Origin: Sulfurovum sp.
Lineage (GTDB): Bacteria > Campylobacterota > Campylobacteria > Campylobacterales > Sulfurovaceae
Assembly: GCA_020525365.1 (NCBI GenBank)
Contig: JAIZOF010000001.1
Coordinates: 1,325,456-1,389,455, forward strand
Length of the DNA stretch: 64,000 nucleotides
Direction: 5' to 3'
Part shown: piece by piece, positions 1 through 11,308 of the stretch
Numbering within the stretch: the stretch's first letter is position 1
How the letters are laid out: each line of letters opens with the position of its first letter
The notes under the pieces: model-generated
Databases searched by the model: none
What the model was told of the DNA's origin: nothing
Seen by the model: the letters and a program-made list of their open reading frames with translations, nothing else
Position numbers and translations under genes: made by a program

Positions 1-2103
<2,103 letters not shown>

Positions 2104-2155
2104 GGATACTGGTATCGCTCATCTTTTTCTAGTAAAACAAAAAGCACCATTTGGG

Positions 2156-2161
2156 TATAAT
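2156..2161 (+). promoter_or_regulatory. -10 box for valS
   Basis: TATAAT in the string GGGTATAATCGCG, 46 bases before the valS ATG. The same TATAATCGCG string precedes aspS. Confidence 0.5.
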
Positions 2162-2207
2162 CGCGATACTACTAAAGTATTAAGTGATAAGCATTAAGAG
2201 GGACGCA

Positions 2208-4841
2208 ATGAGTGAAACAAAAAAGAATGTCTATAATCCCAAAGAGATTGAAGAGAACTACTACAAGCTCTGGGAAGAGCGTGGTTATTTTGAAGTAGAA
2301 GGAAATAAGAAGATACAACAAGCAGATAAAACCTTCTGCATCATGATGCCACCACCCAATGTCACAGGGCATCTACATATCGGACATGGGCTTACTTTTA
2401 CTCTACAAGATATCATTATCCGATACAAGCGTATGGATGGCTATAGGACACTTTGGCAACCAGGAACTGACCATGCAGGTATTGCCACACAAAATGTTGT
2501 CGAAAAACAGCTTTTAGCAGAAGGTACAACAAAAGAGGAGATTGGGCGCGAAAAGTTCCTTGAGCGTGCTTGGCAGCAAAAAGACAACTCTGGTAGTGCC
2601 ATTACCAAGCAACTTCGTAAGCTTGGGGTCTCCCCCACTTGGAGCCGTGAACGTTTCACAATGGATGAAGGTCTTGCTAATGCAGTCAAGAAAGCCTTCA
2701 AACAGATGTATGATAACGGATACATTGTTCGTGGTAACTATATGATCAACTGGTGTACCCATGATGGTGCACTCTCAGATATTGAAGTAGAATATGAAGA
2801 TCATGCAGGCAAACTTTACCATATCCGCTACCCACTCTCCGATGGTTCTGGTATCGTAGTTGTTGCTACAACACGTCCTGAAACCTACTTTGGAGATACT
2901 GCAGTCATGGTACACCCTGATGATGTACGACACAAACATCTTATTGGAAAGACTGTTACCTTGCCGCTAATCGGTCGTAAAGTAAAGATTATTGCAGATA
3001 AGCATGTTGATATGGAATTTGGTACAGGGTTTGTGAAGGTCACACCCGCACACGATCCAAATGACTACGAAGTAGGCAAACGGCATCATCTGGAATTTAT
3101 AACTATTTTTGATGAAAATGGTATTCTTAACGAATATTGCGGTAATTTTTCAGGCATGGAGCGTCTTGAAGCACGTGAAAAGATTGTACAGAAACTTGAG
3201 GCAGAAGGCTTTATTCAAAAAATTGAAGACCACCAACATCAGGTAGGACACTGTTATCGCTGCAAGAATATCGTTGAACCTTATATCTCCAAACAGTGGT
3301 TTGTAAAAAAAACATTTGCTAAAGCTTCCATTGAAAAGGTCAACGCCAACAAAGCAACGTTTTTCCCTTCTCATTGGATCAATTCCTATAATGCATGGAT
3401 GAACGACTTGCGTGACTGGTGTATTTCACGTCAGCTCTGGTGGGGACATCAAATTCCAGTAATGTACTGTAATGACTGTGGTGCTGAGTTTGCCTTTGAC
3501 AATAAAAGACCAACTGTATGCAAAAAATGTGAAAGTAACAATATACACCAAGATGAAGATGTGCTCGATACATGGTTCTCTTCTGGGCTTTGGCCTTTTA
3601 GTACACTTGGATGGGGAAACGGTAACACACTTAAAGATAAAAAGTGGTTTGGGGATGACCTCAATACCTTCTATCCCAACCAATTACTCATCACTGGATT
3701 TGATATTCTCTTCTTTTGGGTAGCGCGTATGCTGATGATGGGTGAAAACATTACAGGTGAACTGCCATTTAAAGACATCTATCTTCATGCTCTTGTCAAA
3801 GATGAAAAAGGCGAGAAGATGAGTAAATCTAAAGGAAACGTTATTGATCCACTGGTAATGATAGAAAAATACTCTGCTGATGCACTACGTTTTACTCTTG
3901 CCATTTTAGCAGTTCAAGGGCGAGATATTAAATTGAGTGAAGAGAAGCTTGAGCAGAGCCGTAACTTTACCAACAAACTCTTCAATGCTGCAAATTATCT
4001 ACAACTTAACCATAGTATATTTGCTGATCTCAGACAAGAAGAGATTCAAACTCCTTTAGGGCACTACATGCTCTCTCGTTTCAATCTTGCGGTCAAAGAG
4101 ACACGTAACTACATCGATCAATACCGCTTTAATGATGCAGCAACCACCCTCTACCGCTTTCTTTGGGGTGAGTTTTGTGACTGGGGAATTGAGTTAAGCA
4201 AGGCAAGCAAAAAGAGTGTGGCAGAACTTGGCAGTATCTTCAAAGAGTCGCTCAAGTTACTGCACCCTTTTATGCCATTTATCACCGAAAACCTCTATCA
4301 AAGACTCTCAGGCAAAGTGCTTGAAGATAATACTTCCATCATGATAATGACATATCCCAAAGTATGGAAAGTTAATGAAGAGATTACCGAGCAGTTTAAC
4401 CTTGCCATCGAGGCAATCGTCTCTGTGCGACGTTGCAAAACCCTCATTGAGAAAGGTAATCAACGTATCGAAAAAGCAACGATTAAATTCAACAAACCTG
4501 CCGATACGGCGCTACTAAAACCTTTTATTGAAAAACTTACCAAAGTTGATAAAATTGAGTTTGCCAACAAAAAGCTTGACAACTGTGTTACAGATGTTTC
4601 CAACTCTCTTGAAAGTATGATCTCCACTGATGATATTGACATGAGTGCTATTGTGAATAAGCTAACCAAACAAAAAGAGAAACTTGAAAAAGAGTTAACC
4701 AAACTAAATGGTATGCTATGCAATAAGAAGTTTGTTGCCAATGCACCCAAACAAGTTATTGCCCAAAACCGTCAACAGCTTGAAGAGATACAAGCAAAAC
4801 TTGAAAAAGTTGAAACTGAACTTAAAGGGTTTAAGGTATAG
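2208..4841 (+). CDS. valS: Valyl-tRNA synthetase
   Basis: Charges tRNA-Val in the cytosol. It is a class I synthetase with the HIGH motif in PPPNVTGHLHIGHGL near residue 50 and the KMSKS motif in GEKMSKSKGNVIDP. An editing (CP1) domain lies between them, and a C-terminal coiled coil (roughly the last 70 residues) is typical of ValRS and absent from IleRS. The ATG at 2208 is preferred over the upstream GTG at 2184 because AAGAGGG sits just before it. The length of 877 aa is normal. Confidence 0.96.
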   Translation: MSETKKNVYNPKEIEENYYKLWEERGYFEVEGNKKIQQADKTFCIMMPPPNVTGHLHIGHGLTFTLQDIIIRYKRMDGYRTLWQPGTDHAGIATQNVVEKQLLAEGTTKEEIGREKFLERAWQQKDNSGSAITKQLRKLGVSPTWSRERFTMDEGLANAVKKAFKQMYDNGYIVRGNYMINWCTHDGALSDIEVEYEDHAGKLYHIRYPLSDGSGIVVVATTRPETYFGDTAVMVHPDDVRHKHLIGKTVTLPLIGRKVKIIADKHVDMEFGTGFVKVTPAHDPNDYEVGKRHHLEFITIFDENGILNEYCGNFSGMERLEAREKIVQKLEAEGFIQKIEDHQHQVGHCYRCKNIVEPYISKQWFVKKTFAKASIEKVNANKATFFPSHWINSYNAWMNDLRDWCISRQLWWGHQIPVMYCNDCGAEFAFDNKRPTVCKKCESNNIHQDEDVLDTWFSSGLWPFSTLGWGNGNTLKDKKWFGDDLNTFYPNQLLITGFDILFFWVARMLMMGENITGELPFKDIYLHALVKDEKGEKMSKSKGNVIDPLVMIEKYSADALRFTLAILAVQGRDIKLSEEKLEQSRNFTNKLFNAANYLQLNHSIFADLRQEEIQTPLGHYMLSRFNLAVKETRNYIDQYRFNDAATTLYRFLWGEFCDWGIELSKASKKSVAELGSIFKESLKLLHPFMPFITENLYQRLSGKVLEDNTSIMIMTYPKVWKVNEEITEQFNLAIEAIVSVRRCKTLIEKGNQRIEKATIKFNKPADTALLKPFIEKLTKVDKIEFANKKLDNCVTDVSNSLESMISTDDIDMSAIVNKLTKQKEKLEKELTKLNGMLCNKKFVANAPKQVIAQNRQQLEEIQAKLEKVETELKGFKV

Positions 4842-4882
4842 CAATTTTGTAAATAGAAATACCTACCAAAAGGATATTTACC

Positions 4883-5467
4883 ATGCAAAAGCAAGTACAA
4901 GAAGCTTATAATATACTTTTAGCCAAAGAGTATGACAAGGCTTTTGTTCTCTACTCTGACCTTGCTAAGCAGAAAGAGCCAAGCAGTTTTTACTATCTGG
5001 GCTTTCTCTACTTTAGGGGATTTGGAGTCAAGCAGAACCTTAAAAAGGCGTTTAAGTGCTACCTCGAAGCAGCAACACATGAAGTACCACTGGCACAATT
5101 TGAGGTAGCACTCATGCTTGAGAATGGAGATGGTTGTGAACAAAACTACTCCGAGGCGGCATTTTGGTATGAAGAGGCAGCGAAACGTGGAAATTTTGAA
5201 GCCTTCAATAATCTTGGCGCACTCTATCGTGAAGGTCTAGGAGTTGAACAAAATTACAAAAAAGCCTTCATCCTTTTCTCTAAATCTGCACAGGCAGGTA
5301 TTGCTCAAGCACAGTTCAATCTTGGTGCACTCTATGACATGGGTTTAGGATGTGAAGAAAATAAAGAAAAAGCCATTGAATGGTGTCGTAAATCTGCCTA
5401 CCAAGGTCACAAAAAGGCCAAAGAAATTATCAAAAGAATGCAACAAGATGGACAGATTGTTTTTTAA
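4883..5467 (+). CDS. Sel1-like repeat protein
   Basis: A 194-aa protein made almost entirely of about four Sel1-like (TPR-related) repeats. The recurring pattern is A-x-x-x-L-G-x-x-Y-x-x-G-x-G-V-x-x-N, for example in FNNLGALYREGLGVEQN and FNLGALYDMGLGCEEN. No signal peptide is visible, so it is likely cytosolic. Sel1 repeats mediate protein-protein contact; the partner cannot be named. AAAGGA precedes the ATG. It follows valS by 41 bases and may be co-transcribed with it. Confidence 0.85.
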   Translation: MQKQVQEAYNILLAKEYDKAFVLYSDLAKQKEPSSFYYLGFLYFRGFGVKQNLKKAFKCYLEAATHEVPLAQFEVALMLENGDGCEQNYSEAAFWYEEAAKRGNFEAFNNLGALYREGLGVEQNYKKAFILFSKSAQAGIAQAQFNLGALYDMGLGCEENKEKAIEWCRKSAYQGHKKAKEIIKRMQQDGQIVF

Positions 5468-5489
5468 GCAGATAGAGATATATGCGGTA

Positions 5490-6758
5490 CTATTTATCGG
5501 TAGATACAGTCATCTCTTCTGATAATTCCAAAGCCTCTATGTGACCAAGAGACCCTATCCCTGCAATACCTTGTAAAGACCCGTACATCTCAGTTGTATT
5601 TTGCAGTACACCGTCTATAAGTTTTTGTCGGCGTTTCCAGCTTGCCATAAGAGAACGTCTCTCTTTGTCTAGTTCGGTCTGCATTTGCATAAAGCCGTCT
5701 ACAATAGCTTTAAGTTGCATCTGGAACTCATTGCCGGTAAGATAGCTGTAGAGCAAGACCATCTTGTCTCCACGATTCTCCTCTTTTTGTACTGTTTTGT
5801 GTACCCGTATAAGGCTCTCTCGCAACAAACTAACTGAGCCTTTAAACTCATCGAAAGAGCAAACCCAAATACCATCAACCCAGCCCATACGCTCCATACC
5901 GTTTGGATAAACCGAAGTAACAAGTACCCCAATGTCAGCATTAACTTTAAGCATATCCTGCTTGAGTTTATTGATCCAATTATCACTCCATGCTTTAGTA
6001 TTTTTAGACTCATAGCAAAGCACACCACAGTTTTGTATCTCTCTCGTATGCACCGTCTGAACACAATCTGCTCCAAGACCACCCTTTTTAACCTCTTCAA
6101 TAGTATCAAATGGAAATTGGCTACTTAACCAATCTTCTATGGCAAGCTCCAATACTTCGCCCTGTACCTGCATACTCCCCTGTTCTACTTTACGTTTGGC
6201 ATCCTCGAGTGATCGCTTGAGTTGTTTGAGTTGTTCATCTTTCTCTTTGAGCTTAAGTATCTGTGTCTCTTCAATCTCTTTGAGTCTACGTGTTGCTACC
6301 TCATCAAGCATCTTTTGCATCCTTACTTTCTCATCAGACAATCTTGTGTTAAGCTCCTGCTCTGCTTCCATCTTTACTTTAAATACAAGCTCATTCTTTT
6401 CACGCTTGAGTCTCTCTATCTCAACTTTAGCAGTACTGAGCTCTTGTATCTGTTTGGACTTCTGCTCTAGCTCCTGTTGCATTTCTGCCATCGCTTCGCC
6501 CTGCTCCTGGGTAATTTGATACCTAAGCTCGTCAGCAATCTTGATACGCTCCTGTTTAATCTGTTCTCTTATTGCTTCACGTACTGCCTCTTCGGCCTGC
6601 TCTTTTTCTTTGTCAAGAGCCTCCTCTTTTGCTTTGAGAATTTTAAGTTGGCTCTTATGTTTTTGTTTAAACTTTTCTTCTATTTGATGGTAAAATATCT
6701 TATCAATATCAATCTGCATACTACAGCTTGGACACTGAATAGTACTAGGGGAAGACAT
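5490..6758 (-). CDS. DUF2130 coiled-coil protein
   Basis: A 422-aa protein. It starts with a possible zinc knuckle (CPSC), followed by a long charged coiled coil (about residues 30-210, rich in E, K and Q). A conserved globular part carries LGADCVQTVHTREI and CYESKNTKAW, which I recognise as DUF2130. That core has an acidic/E-x-K arrangement reminiscent of PD-(D/E)xK nucleases, so a DNA-related role is possible but unproven. It is convergent with the Sel1 gene. GAGGAG precedes the ATG. Confidence 0.85.
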   Translation of the reverse strand: MSSPSTIQCPSCSMQIDIDKIFYHQIEEKFKQKHKSQLKILKAKEEALDKEKEQAEEAVREAIREQIKQERIKIADELRYQITQEQGEAMAEMQQELEQKSKQIQELSTAKVEIERLKREKNELVFKVKMEAEQELNTRLSDEKVRMQKMLDEVATRRLKEIEETQILKLKEKDEQLKQLKRSLEDAKRKVEQGSMQVQGEVLELAIEDWLSSQFPFDTIEEVKKGGLGADCVQTVHTREIQNCGVLCYESKNTKAWSDNWINKLKQDMLKVNADIGVLVTSVYPNGMERMGWVDGIWVCSFDEFKGSVSLLRESLIRVHKTVQKEENRGDKMVLLYSYLTGNEFQMQLKAIVDGFMQMQTELDKERRSLMASWKRRQKLIDGVLQNTTEMYGSLQGIAGIGSLGHIEALELSEEMTVSTDK

Positions 6759-6837
6759 GAGAAACTCCTCATTTGGTAATATGAAGATATTTTATCAAAA
6801 AAAGAGACTTTAGTAGAAAAAATGTCAAATTGTCATA

Positions 6838-7602
6838 CTATTCCAAAAAGGAAAGCAGTGCAGCCGTAACTGCTACATTAAGGGACTCCACACCCCTACT
6901 CATTGGAATTGCAATACTCTCATTACATAAATGCTTCACAACAGTGGAGACCCCATCACTCTCATTTCCAAGTATAAATATAGTCTTTTTTGTATAGCGT
7001 TGTTCTTTGTAACTTTTTGTTGCATGAGAAGAGAGGGTGTAGAGTAAAGCACCATCTTGCTTGAAATCCAAGAGTGTCTCTTTCAGATTGGATGTTTTGA
7101 GAATAGGCATCTTAAAAAGCGTCCCCGCACTTGCTTTAATAACCAGTGGACTAATCTGTGAAACACCTTTGACTGGAAGCAAAATTGCATCAATGTTCCC
7201 CGCCGCACAGGAGCGGATAATCATGCCAAGATTTTGAGGATTTGTCACCCCGTCAAGTACAACAATACGGTAACTTTCATGTTGTGCTTTAAAAGATGCT
7301 ATTGAATCAAAGTGCTCAAGTACAATGTCAAGCGCCACTCCCTGATCCTGCTTGGCATTTTTCGAGATATACGAGAGTACTTTTTTATCATGATATGCAA
7401 TCTCTATATTTCTTTTTTTTGCCAATTTTGTTATCTGATCAAGTATTTTGGCAGGCTTATTGGAGCTAGAAAGATGGAGTTTATAGATAGAAATACATTT
7501 ATCCTGCAGTGCTTCAAATACAGCATTTCGTCCATAGATAGTCAAAACTTTATCAAAGAAAGTTTTTTTCTCAAGGTAGGCTTTTGAATCTTTCAAGTAC
7601 AC
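6838..7602 (-). CDS. rlmB: TrmH/SpoU-family RNA 2'-O-methyltransferase
   Basis: An S-adenosylmethionine-dependent ribose methyltransferase with a knotted SPOUT fold. An N-terminal substrate-binding domain (IYGRNAVFEAL) precedes the catalytic motifs: VTNPQNLGMIIRSC (motif 1, catalytic Arg), ILGNESDGV (motif 2) and IPMSRGVESLNVAVTAALL (motif 3). RlmB methylates G2251 of 23S rRNA; tRNA is an alternative substrate, so the symbol is a best guess. The start is uncertain: the GTG at 7602 has no room for a ribosome site, while a TTG two codons later is well spaced from AAAGGG. Confidence 0.85.
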   Translation of the reverse strand: MYLKDSKAYLEKKTFFDKVLTIYGRNAVFEALQDKCISIYKLHLSSSNKPAKILDQITKLAKKRNIEIAYHDKKVLSYISKNAKQDQGVALDIVLEHFDSIASFKAQHESYRIVVLDGVTNPQNLGMIIRSCAAGNIDAILLPVKGVSQISPLVIKASAGTLFKMPILKTSNLKETLLDFKQDGALLYTLSSHATKSYKEQRYTKKTIFILGNESDGVSTVVKHLCNESIAIPMSRGVESLNVAVTAALLSFLE

Positions 7603-7688
7603 CCTTTTTGGTGGGTAAAAATACCACTCTAATATCTAAATGTAATCGTAGTCATGTAAAATATTTTAATTAAAAAATAAATGGTATT

Positions 7689-8513
7689 TTATGATTCTCC
7701 ATTCCATGCAATATGTGGTTTGCCACCATTGTCAAATTCAACTGCAGGCATTCCCATAATATTGAAACCACTATCAACGTAGTGAATCTCTCCAGTCACA
7801 GCCGAGGAGAGATCTGAAAGAAAATACATACCCGAATTTCCTACCTCTTCAATGGTAACATTTTTTTTCAATGGTGCGTGTGCCGCATTCCATTTAAGCA
7901 TAAAACCAAAGTCACCAATACCTGCTGCTGCCAATGTTTTGATGGGACCAGCACTAATAGCATTGACACGAATACCATCTTGACCAAGGTCTTCAGCAAG
8001 GTATTTTACCGTCATCTCCAATGCTGCTTTGGCAACACCCATAAGGTTATAGTTTGGAATATACTTTACACCACCATAGTAACTCAAAGTTAATACTGAA
8101 CAACTATTGGACATGATAGGTTTTAGCTCTCTTGTTATCTCAATAAGCGAATAGACTGAAATATCCATTGCTATATCAAATGCTTCTTTAGAGATATTCA
8201 CAAATTGCCCATTGAGCCCCTCTTTGGGTGCAAATGCAATAGAGTGTACAACAAAATCAATTGTACCAAAATCTTTTTTAAGCGATTCTCTTAGTGTCCT
8301 AATCTCTTCGGGTTTACTCACATCACACGGATAGAGTCTTGCGCCACATCCAAGGTCTTCCGCAATAGGTGTAAGTTTTTGTTCAAAACGCTCATTAAGA
8401 AAGGTGATCGCCATCTCTGCCCCTTGTGCTTGGCACGCCTTTGCAATACCATATGCAATGGACTTTTTGTTAGCAATACCAAGTATCACTCCCTTTTTAC
8501 CCTTCATAATCAT
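7689..8513 (-). CDS. fabI: Enoyl-ACP reductase (NADH)
   Basis: Catalyses the last step of each fatty acid elongation cycle. It is a short-chain dehydrogenase with the FabI-type nucleotide loop GIANKKSIAYGIA. The catalytic Tyr and Lys are in YNLMGVAK (Y-x6-K pattern; the preceding Y of NYN fits the FabI triad), followed by RVNAISAGPIKTLAA. The length of 274 aa is normal. GTG 8516, ATG 8513 and ATG 8507 are all possible starts; GGAG stands about 10 bases before 8513. Transcribed separately from the divergent asparaginase gene. Confidence 0.93.
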   Translation of the reverse strand: MIMKGKKGVILGIANKKSIAYGIAKACQAQGAEMAITFLNERFEQKLTPIAEDLGCGARLYPCDVSKPEEIRTLRESLKKDFGTIDFVVHSIAFAPKEGLNGQFVNISKEAFDIAMDISVYSLIEITRELKPIMSNSCSVLTLSYYGGVKYIPNYNLMGVAKAALEMTVKYLAEDLGQDGIRVNAISAGPIKTLAAAGIGDFGFMLKWNAAHAPLKKNVTIEEVGNSGMYFLSDLSSAVTGEIHYVDSGFNIMGMPAVEFDNGGKPHIAWNGES

Positions 8514-8596
8514 CACTTTTTCTCCAAAATAAAATTTGGGTATTCTATCATATTTGAGGTAAAATATAGTACCATTGACAAAACCTAGGAGATACC

Positions 8597-9088
8597 ATGA
8601 ACAGTCTGCTTATCATTAACACTGGAGGCACATTCAATAAGCAATACAATCCTGTGAATGGTAAACTATACATCAATAAAATGGCTACTTTTCTTGAAAC
8701 AATTGCTAAAAAATGGATGATCCACTTTAAAATTATTAATATCATTGGAAAAGATTCTCTAGAGATTACTAGCCATGATAGGCTAGAACTTCTAACAACT
8801 ATTCACCAGGCAAAAGAGCAGAAGATTATTGTAGTACACGGTACAGATACCATGCATACAACAGCAACATATCTTGATGATGCAAAGCTCCAAAAGTGTA
8901 TTGTTCTTACTGGTGCCATGGTACCCTACAGTATTGACCCAGTTGAAGCAACTGCTAATTTTTCTTCTGCGTATGGATTTTTATATACGCTAGAGAGAGA
9001 CGGTATCTATATTGCCATGAATGGCATTATCTCCCCTTTTAATAAAATTACAAAAGACCGAAATGAAGGAAAATTTGTACAACAATAA
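8597..9088 (+). CDS. Half-length asparaginase-domain protein
   Basis: A 163-aa protein matching only the N-terminal domain of type I/II L-asparaginases. It has INTGGTFNK with the first catalytic Thr, and VVHGTDTMHTTA with the second Thr-Asp pair, then TGAMVPY. The usual C-terminal domain of about 150 aa is absent, and the frame ends cleanly with no asparaginase-like sequence after the stop. Full enzymes are about 320-350 aa and build the active site across subunits, so activity cannot be assumed. Short asparaginase-domain proteins occur in other Campylobacterota (recall). Confidence 0.8.
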   Translation: MNSLLIINTGGTFNKQYNPVNGKLYINKMATFLETIAKKWMIHFKIINIIGKDSLEITSHDRLELLTTIHQAKEQKIIVVHGTDTMHTTATYLDDAKLQKCIVLTGAMVPYSIDPVEATANFSSAYGFLYTLERDGIYIAMNGIISPFNKITKDRNEGKFVQQ

Positions 9089-9178
9089 ATAGCTACTTTT
9101 ATCTTGTTAAAAGTCAACAAAATATCGATTTACTTTAAAATATGATAAAATAGCACACTTTTTTTCAAGGAGCTTTTC

Positions 9179-10420
9179 ATGTCAGCTAAAACCCTCATCA
9201 TAGGTGCAGGTGGTGTCGGAAATGTCGTTGCTTTCAAATGTGCAATGAATATTGATGTGTTTGGCAATATTATCTTGGCAAGTCGCACACTTAAAAAATG
9301 TGATGAAATTGCAATCAATGTAGAGAAAAAAATAGGTATAAAAATTTCTACTGCTCAAGTTGATGCCGATTCCATACCTCAACTGACCAATCTTATCAAA
9401 AAAACAGAAGCAGATATTGTCATCAATGTAGCACTCCCCTACCAAGATCTAACCATTATGGATGCATGCATCAAATGCGGTGTAGACTACCTTGATACTG
9501 CCAATTACGAACACCCCGATGAGGCAAAGTTTGAATACAAAGAGCAGTGGGCACGCAATAAGGCATTTGACAAGGCAGGTATCATGGGATTGCTTGGCTC
9601 AGGATTTGACCCAGGTGTCACCAATGTATTCTGTGCTTATGCTCAAAAGCATTATTTTGATGAAATTCATACTATCGATATTCTTGACTGCAATGCAGGT
9701 GATCATGGCTATGCATTTGCCACCAATTTTAACCCTGAAATTAACCTACGTGAAGTTTCTGCCAAAGGACGCTACTGGGAAAACAATAGATGGATTGAAA
9801 CAGAACCTATGGAAATTAAGCAGGTGTGGAACTACCCCGAAATAGGACCTAAAGACTCTTATCTGCTTTACCATGAAGAGATGGAGAGTCTGGTCAAACA
9901 TATTAAGGGGCTTAAACGTATCCGCTTCTTCATGACCTTTGGTGAAAGCTATCTGACACACATGAAGGTACTGAAAAATATTGGTATGCTTGACATAGAA
10001 CCAATTATACATCAAGGGAAGGAAGTTATCCCCATCGAATTCCTTAAAACTTTATTGCCAGACCCTGCCAGTCTCGGATCACACACCAAAGGCAAGACCA
10101 ATATTGGTATTTTTGCCAAAGGTATCAAAGATAATAAACCAAGAACTATTTACATTTACCAAGTGAGCGACCACGAAAAGTGCTATGCAGAAGTAATGAG
10201 TCAGGCAATTAGTTATACCACTGGTGTACCTGCAATGATTGGAGCAAAATTAATGCTTGAGAAGCGATGGCACAAGGCTGGTGTATATAACATGGAAGAG
10301 TTTAATCCTGATCCATTCATGGAAGAACTTAACAAACAAGGGCTTCCTTGGAAAGTTAAAGAGCTTGATACCAACACCAGTCTAAGGGTAGATAAACCAA
10401 ATGGTATATCAATTGCATAA
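9179..10420 (+). CDS. Carboxynorspermidine/carboxyspermidine dehydrogenase
   Basis: A saccharopine dehydrogenase-like enzyme of 413 aa. The Rossmann motif GAGGVGNVVAFKCA is at the N-terminus, followed by the substrate domain (LGSGFDPGVTNVFCAYA, DCNAGDHGYAFATNFNP). In Campylobacter the orthologue joins aspartate semialdehyde to putrescine as the first step of the alternative spermidine route. AAGGAGC lies before the ATG, and the -10-like TATGATAAAATAG is about 25 bases further up. Assignment rests on family recall; a lysine-pathway saccharopine enzyme is the less likely alternative. Confidence 0.88.
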   Translation: MSAKTLIIGAGGVGNVVAFKCAMNIDVFGNIILASRTLKKCDEIAINVEKKIGIKISTAQVDADSIPQLTNLIKKTEADIVINVALPYQDLTIMDACIKCGVDYLDTANYEHPDEAKFEYKEQWARNKAFDKAGIMGLLGSGFDPGVTNVFCAYAQKHYFDEIHTIDILDCNAGDHGYAFATNFNPEINLREVSAKGRYWENNRWIETEPMEIKQVWNYPEIGPKDSYLLYHEEMESLVKHIKGLKRIRFFMTFGESYLTHMKVLKNIGMLDIEPIIHQGKEVIPIEFLKTLLPDPASLGSHTKGKTNIGIFAKGIKDNKPRTIYIYQVSDHEKCYAEVMSQAISYTTGVPAMIGAKLMLEKRWHKAGVYNMEEFNPDPFMEELNKQGLPWKVKELDTNTSLRVDKPNGISIA

Positions 10421-10466
10421 AACTATCAGTAGTAAAGCCGTGGATAATATCCATAAACAAAGACCT

Positions 10467-11243
10467 TTATTTTTTGTCAAATAGTGATATACCTATAAGA
10501 CTCATAAATCGCCCACTACACTTCTGCTCTTGACGGTAGGAGAAAAAGTGTTTTGTATCACAAGCAGTACAAATATCACTCATCTCAATATTCCTCTCTT
10601 GTAGACCTGCTTCCATTAGATGTGCCCTATTAATCAAAGGCAAATCAAGCATATATTTGTCTGCTTTTTGTTGTAGAGCATTGGAGTATTCACAAAAATG
10701 TACTGCAACCTCTTTACCCACCTCATAGCAACACTTTCCAATTGATGGAGCAATGCCTGCAATAATCTCTTCAGGGTTTGAACCATAAGTTTGTTGCATC
10801 TTCTTTACTGTTTTGAAAACAATTTTTGCTTTTGTGCCCTTCCATCCTGCATGGATAGCTGCTACGACTTGATGTGCATAATCATACAGCAATACTGGAA
10901 CGCAATCGGCTGTCAGTATGCCGAGCATTACCTCTTTTTGGTTTGTGATGAGTGCATCACAGTTTTTTACGGCACTCTTCTGATCTTTCCAGCCAGCAGT
11001 TTCTCTCTTTGTTACAACATATATATTATCACTATGTATTTGGTTTGCTATTACAAAGTTAAGTTTTCCTGATGTATTAAATACCCTTTCTACCTGTCTC
11101 CTGTTTCTAAGAATATATTCAGGTGTCTCTCCTGTATGTAATGCCAAAGAGAATCTAAAAAATGCACTATTGGATTTCATAGTTACGGCATGAAAACATT
11201 TAGGATATGCTTCAAGCAATTTAAAACGGTAAAGGTTTATCAT
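10467..11243 (-). CDS. pgeF: PgeF/YfiH-type polyphenol oxidase (laccase domain)
   Basis: A 258-aa protein with the multicopper-oxidase-like YfiH signatures NQIHSDNIYVV, GILTADCVPVLLYD and AAIHAGWKGTKAKIV, whose His and Cys bind metal. Family members act in peptidoglycan quality control by removing misincorporated residues, or as purine nucleoside phosphorylases. It is divergent to rodA, a cell wall elongation gene, which fits the peptidoglycan role. Length is normal. Confidence 0.9.
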   Translation of the reverse strand: MINLYRFKLLEAYPKCFHAVTMKSNSAFFRFSLALHTGETPEYILRNRRQVERVFNTSGKLNFVIANQIHSDNIYVVTKRETAGWKDQKSAVKNCDALITNQKEVMLGILTADCVPVLLYDYAHQVVAAIHAGWKGTKAKIVFKTVKKMQQTYGSNPEEIIAGIAPSIGKCCYEVGKEVAVHFCEYSNALQQKADKYMLDLPLINRAHLMEAGLQERNIEMSDICTACDTKHFFSYRQEQKCSGRFMSLIGISLFDKK

Positions 11244-11268
11244 GATGATTATCCTTAATACTTTACGA

Positions 11269-11274
11269 TATAAT
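11269..11274 (+). promoter_or_regulatory. -10 box for rodA
   Basis: TATAAT in GATATAATAATAAC, 34 bases before the rodA ATG. This promoter would probably also carry the CAU tRNA downstream. Confidence 0.45.
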
Positions 11275-11308
11275 AATAACCAAATTTATATTGGGATAGC
11301 ATACATAT

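Noticed and set aside
6139-6519. Ser/Cys/Leu-rich plus-strand frames opposite the DUF2130 gene
   Set aside because: Repetitive composition mirrors the Lys/Glu coiled coil of the real gene on the other strand.
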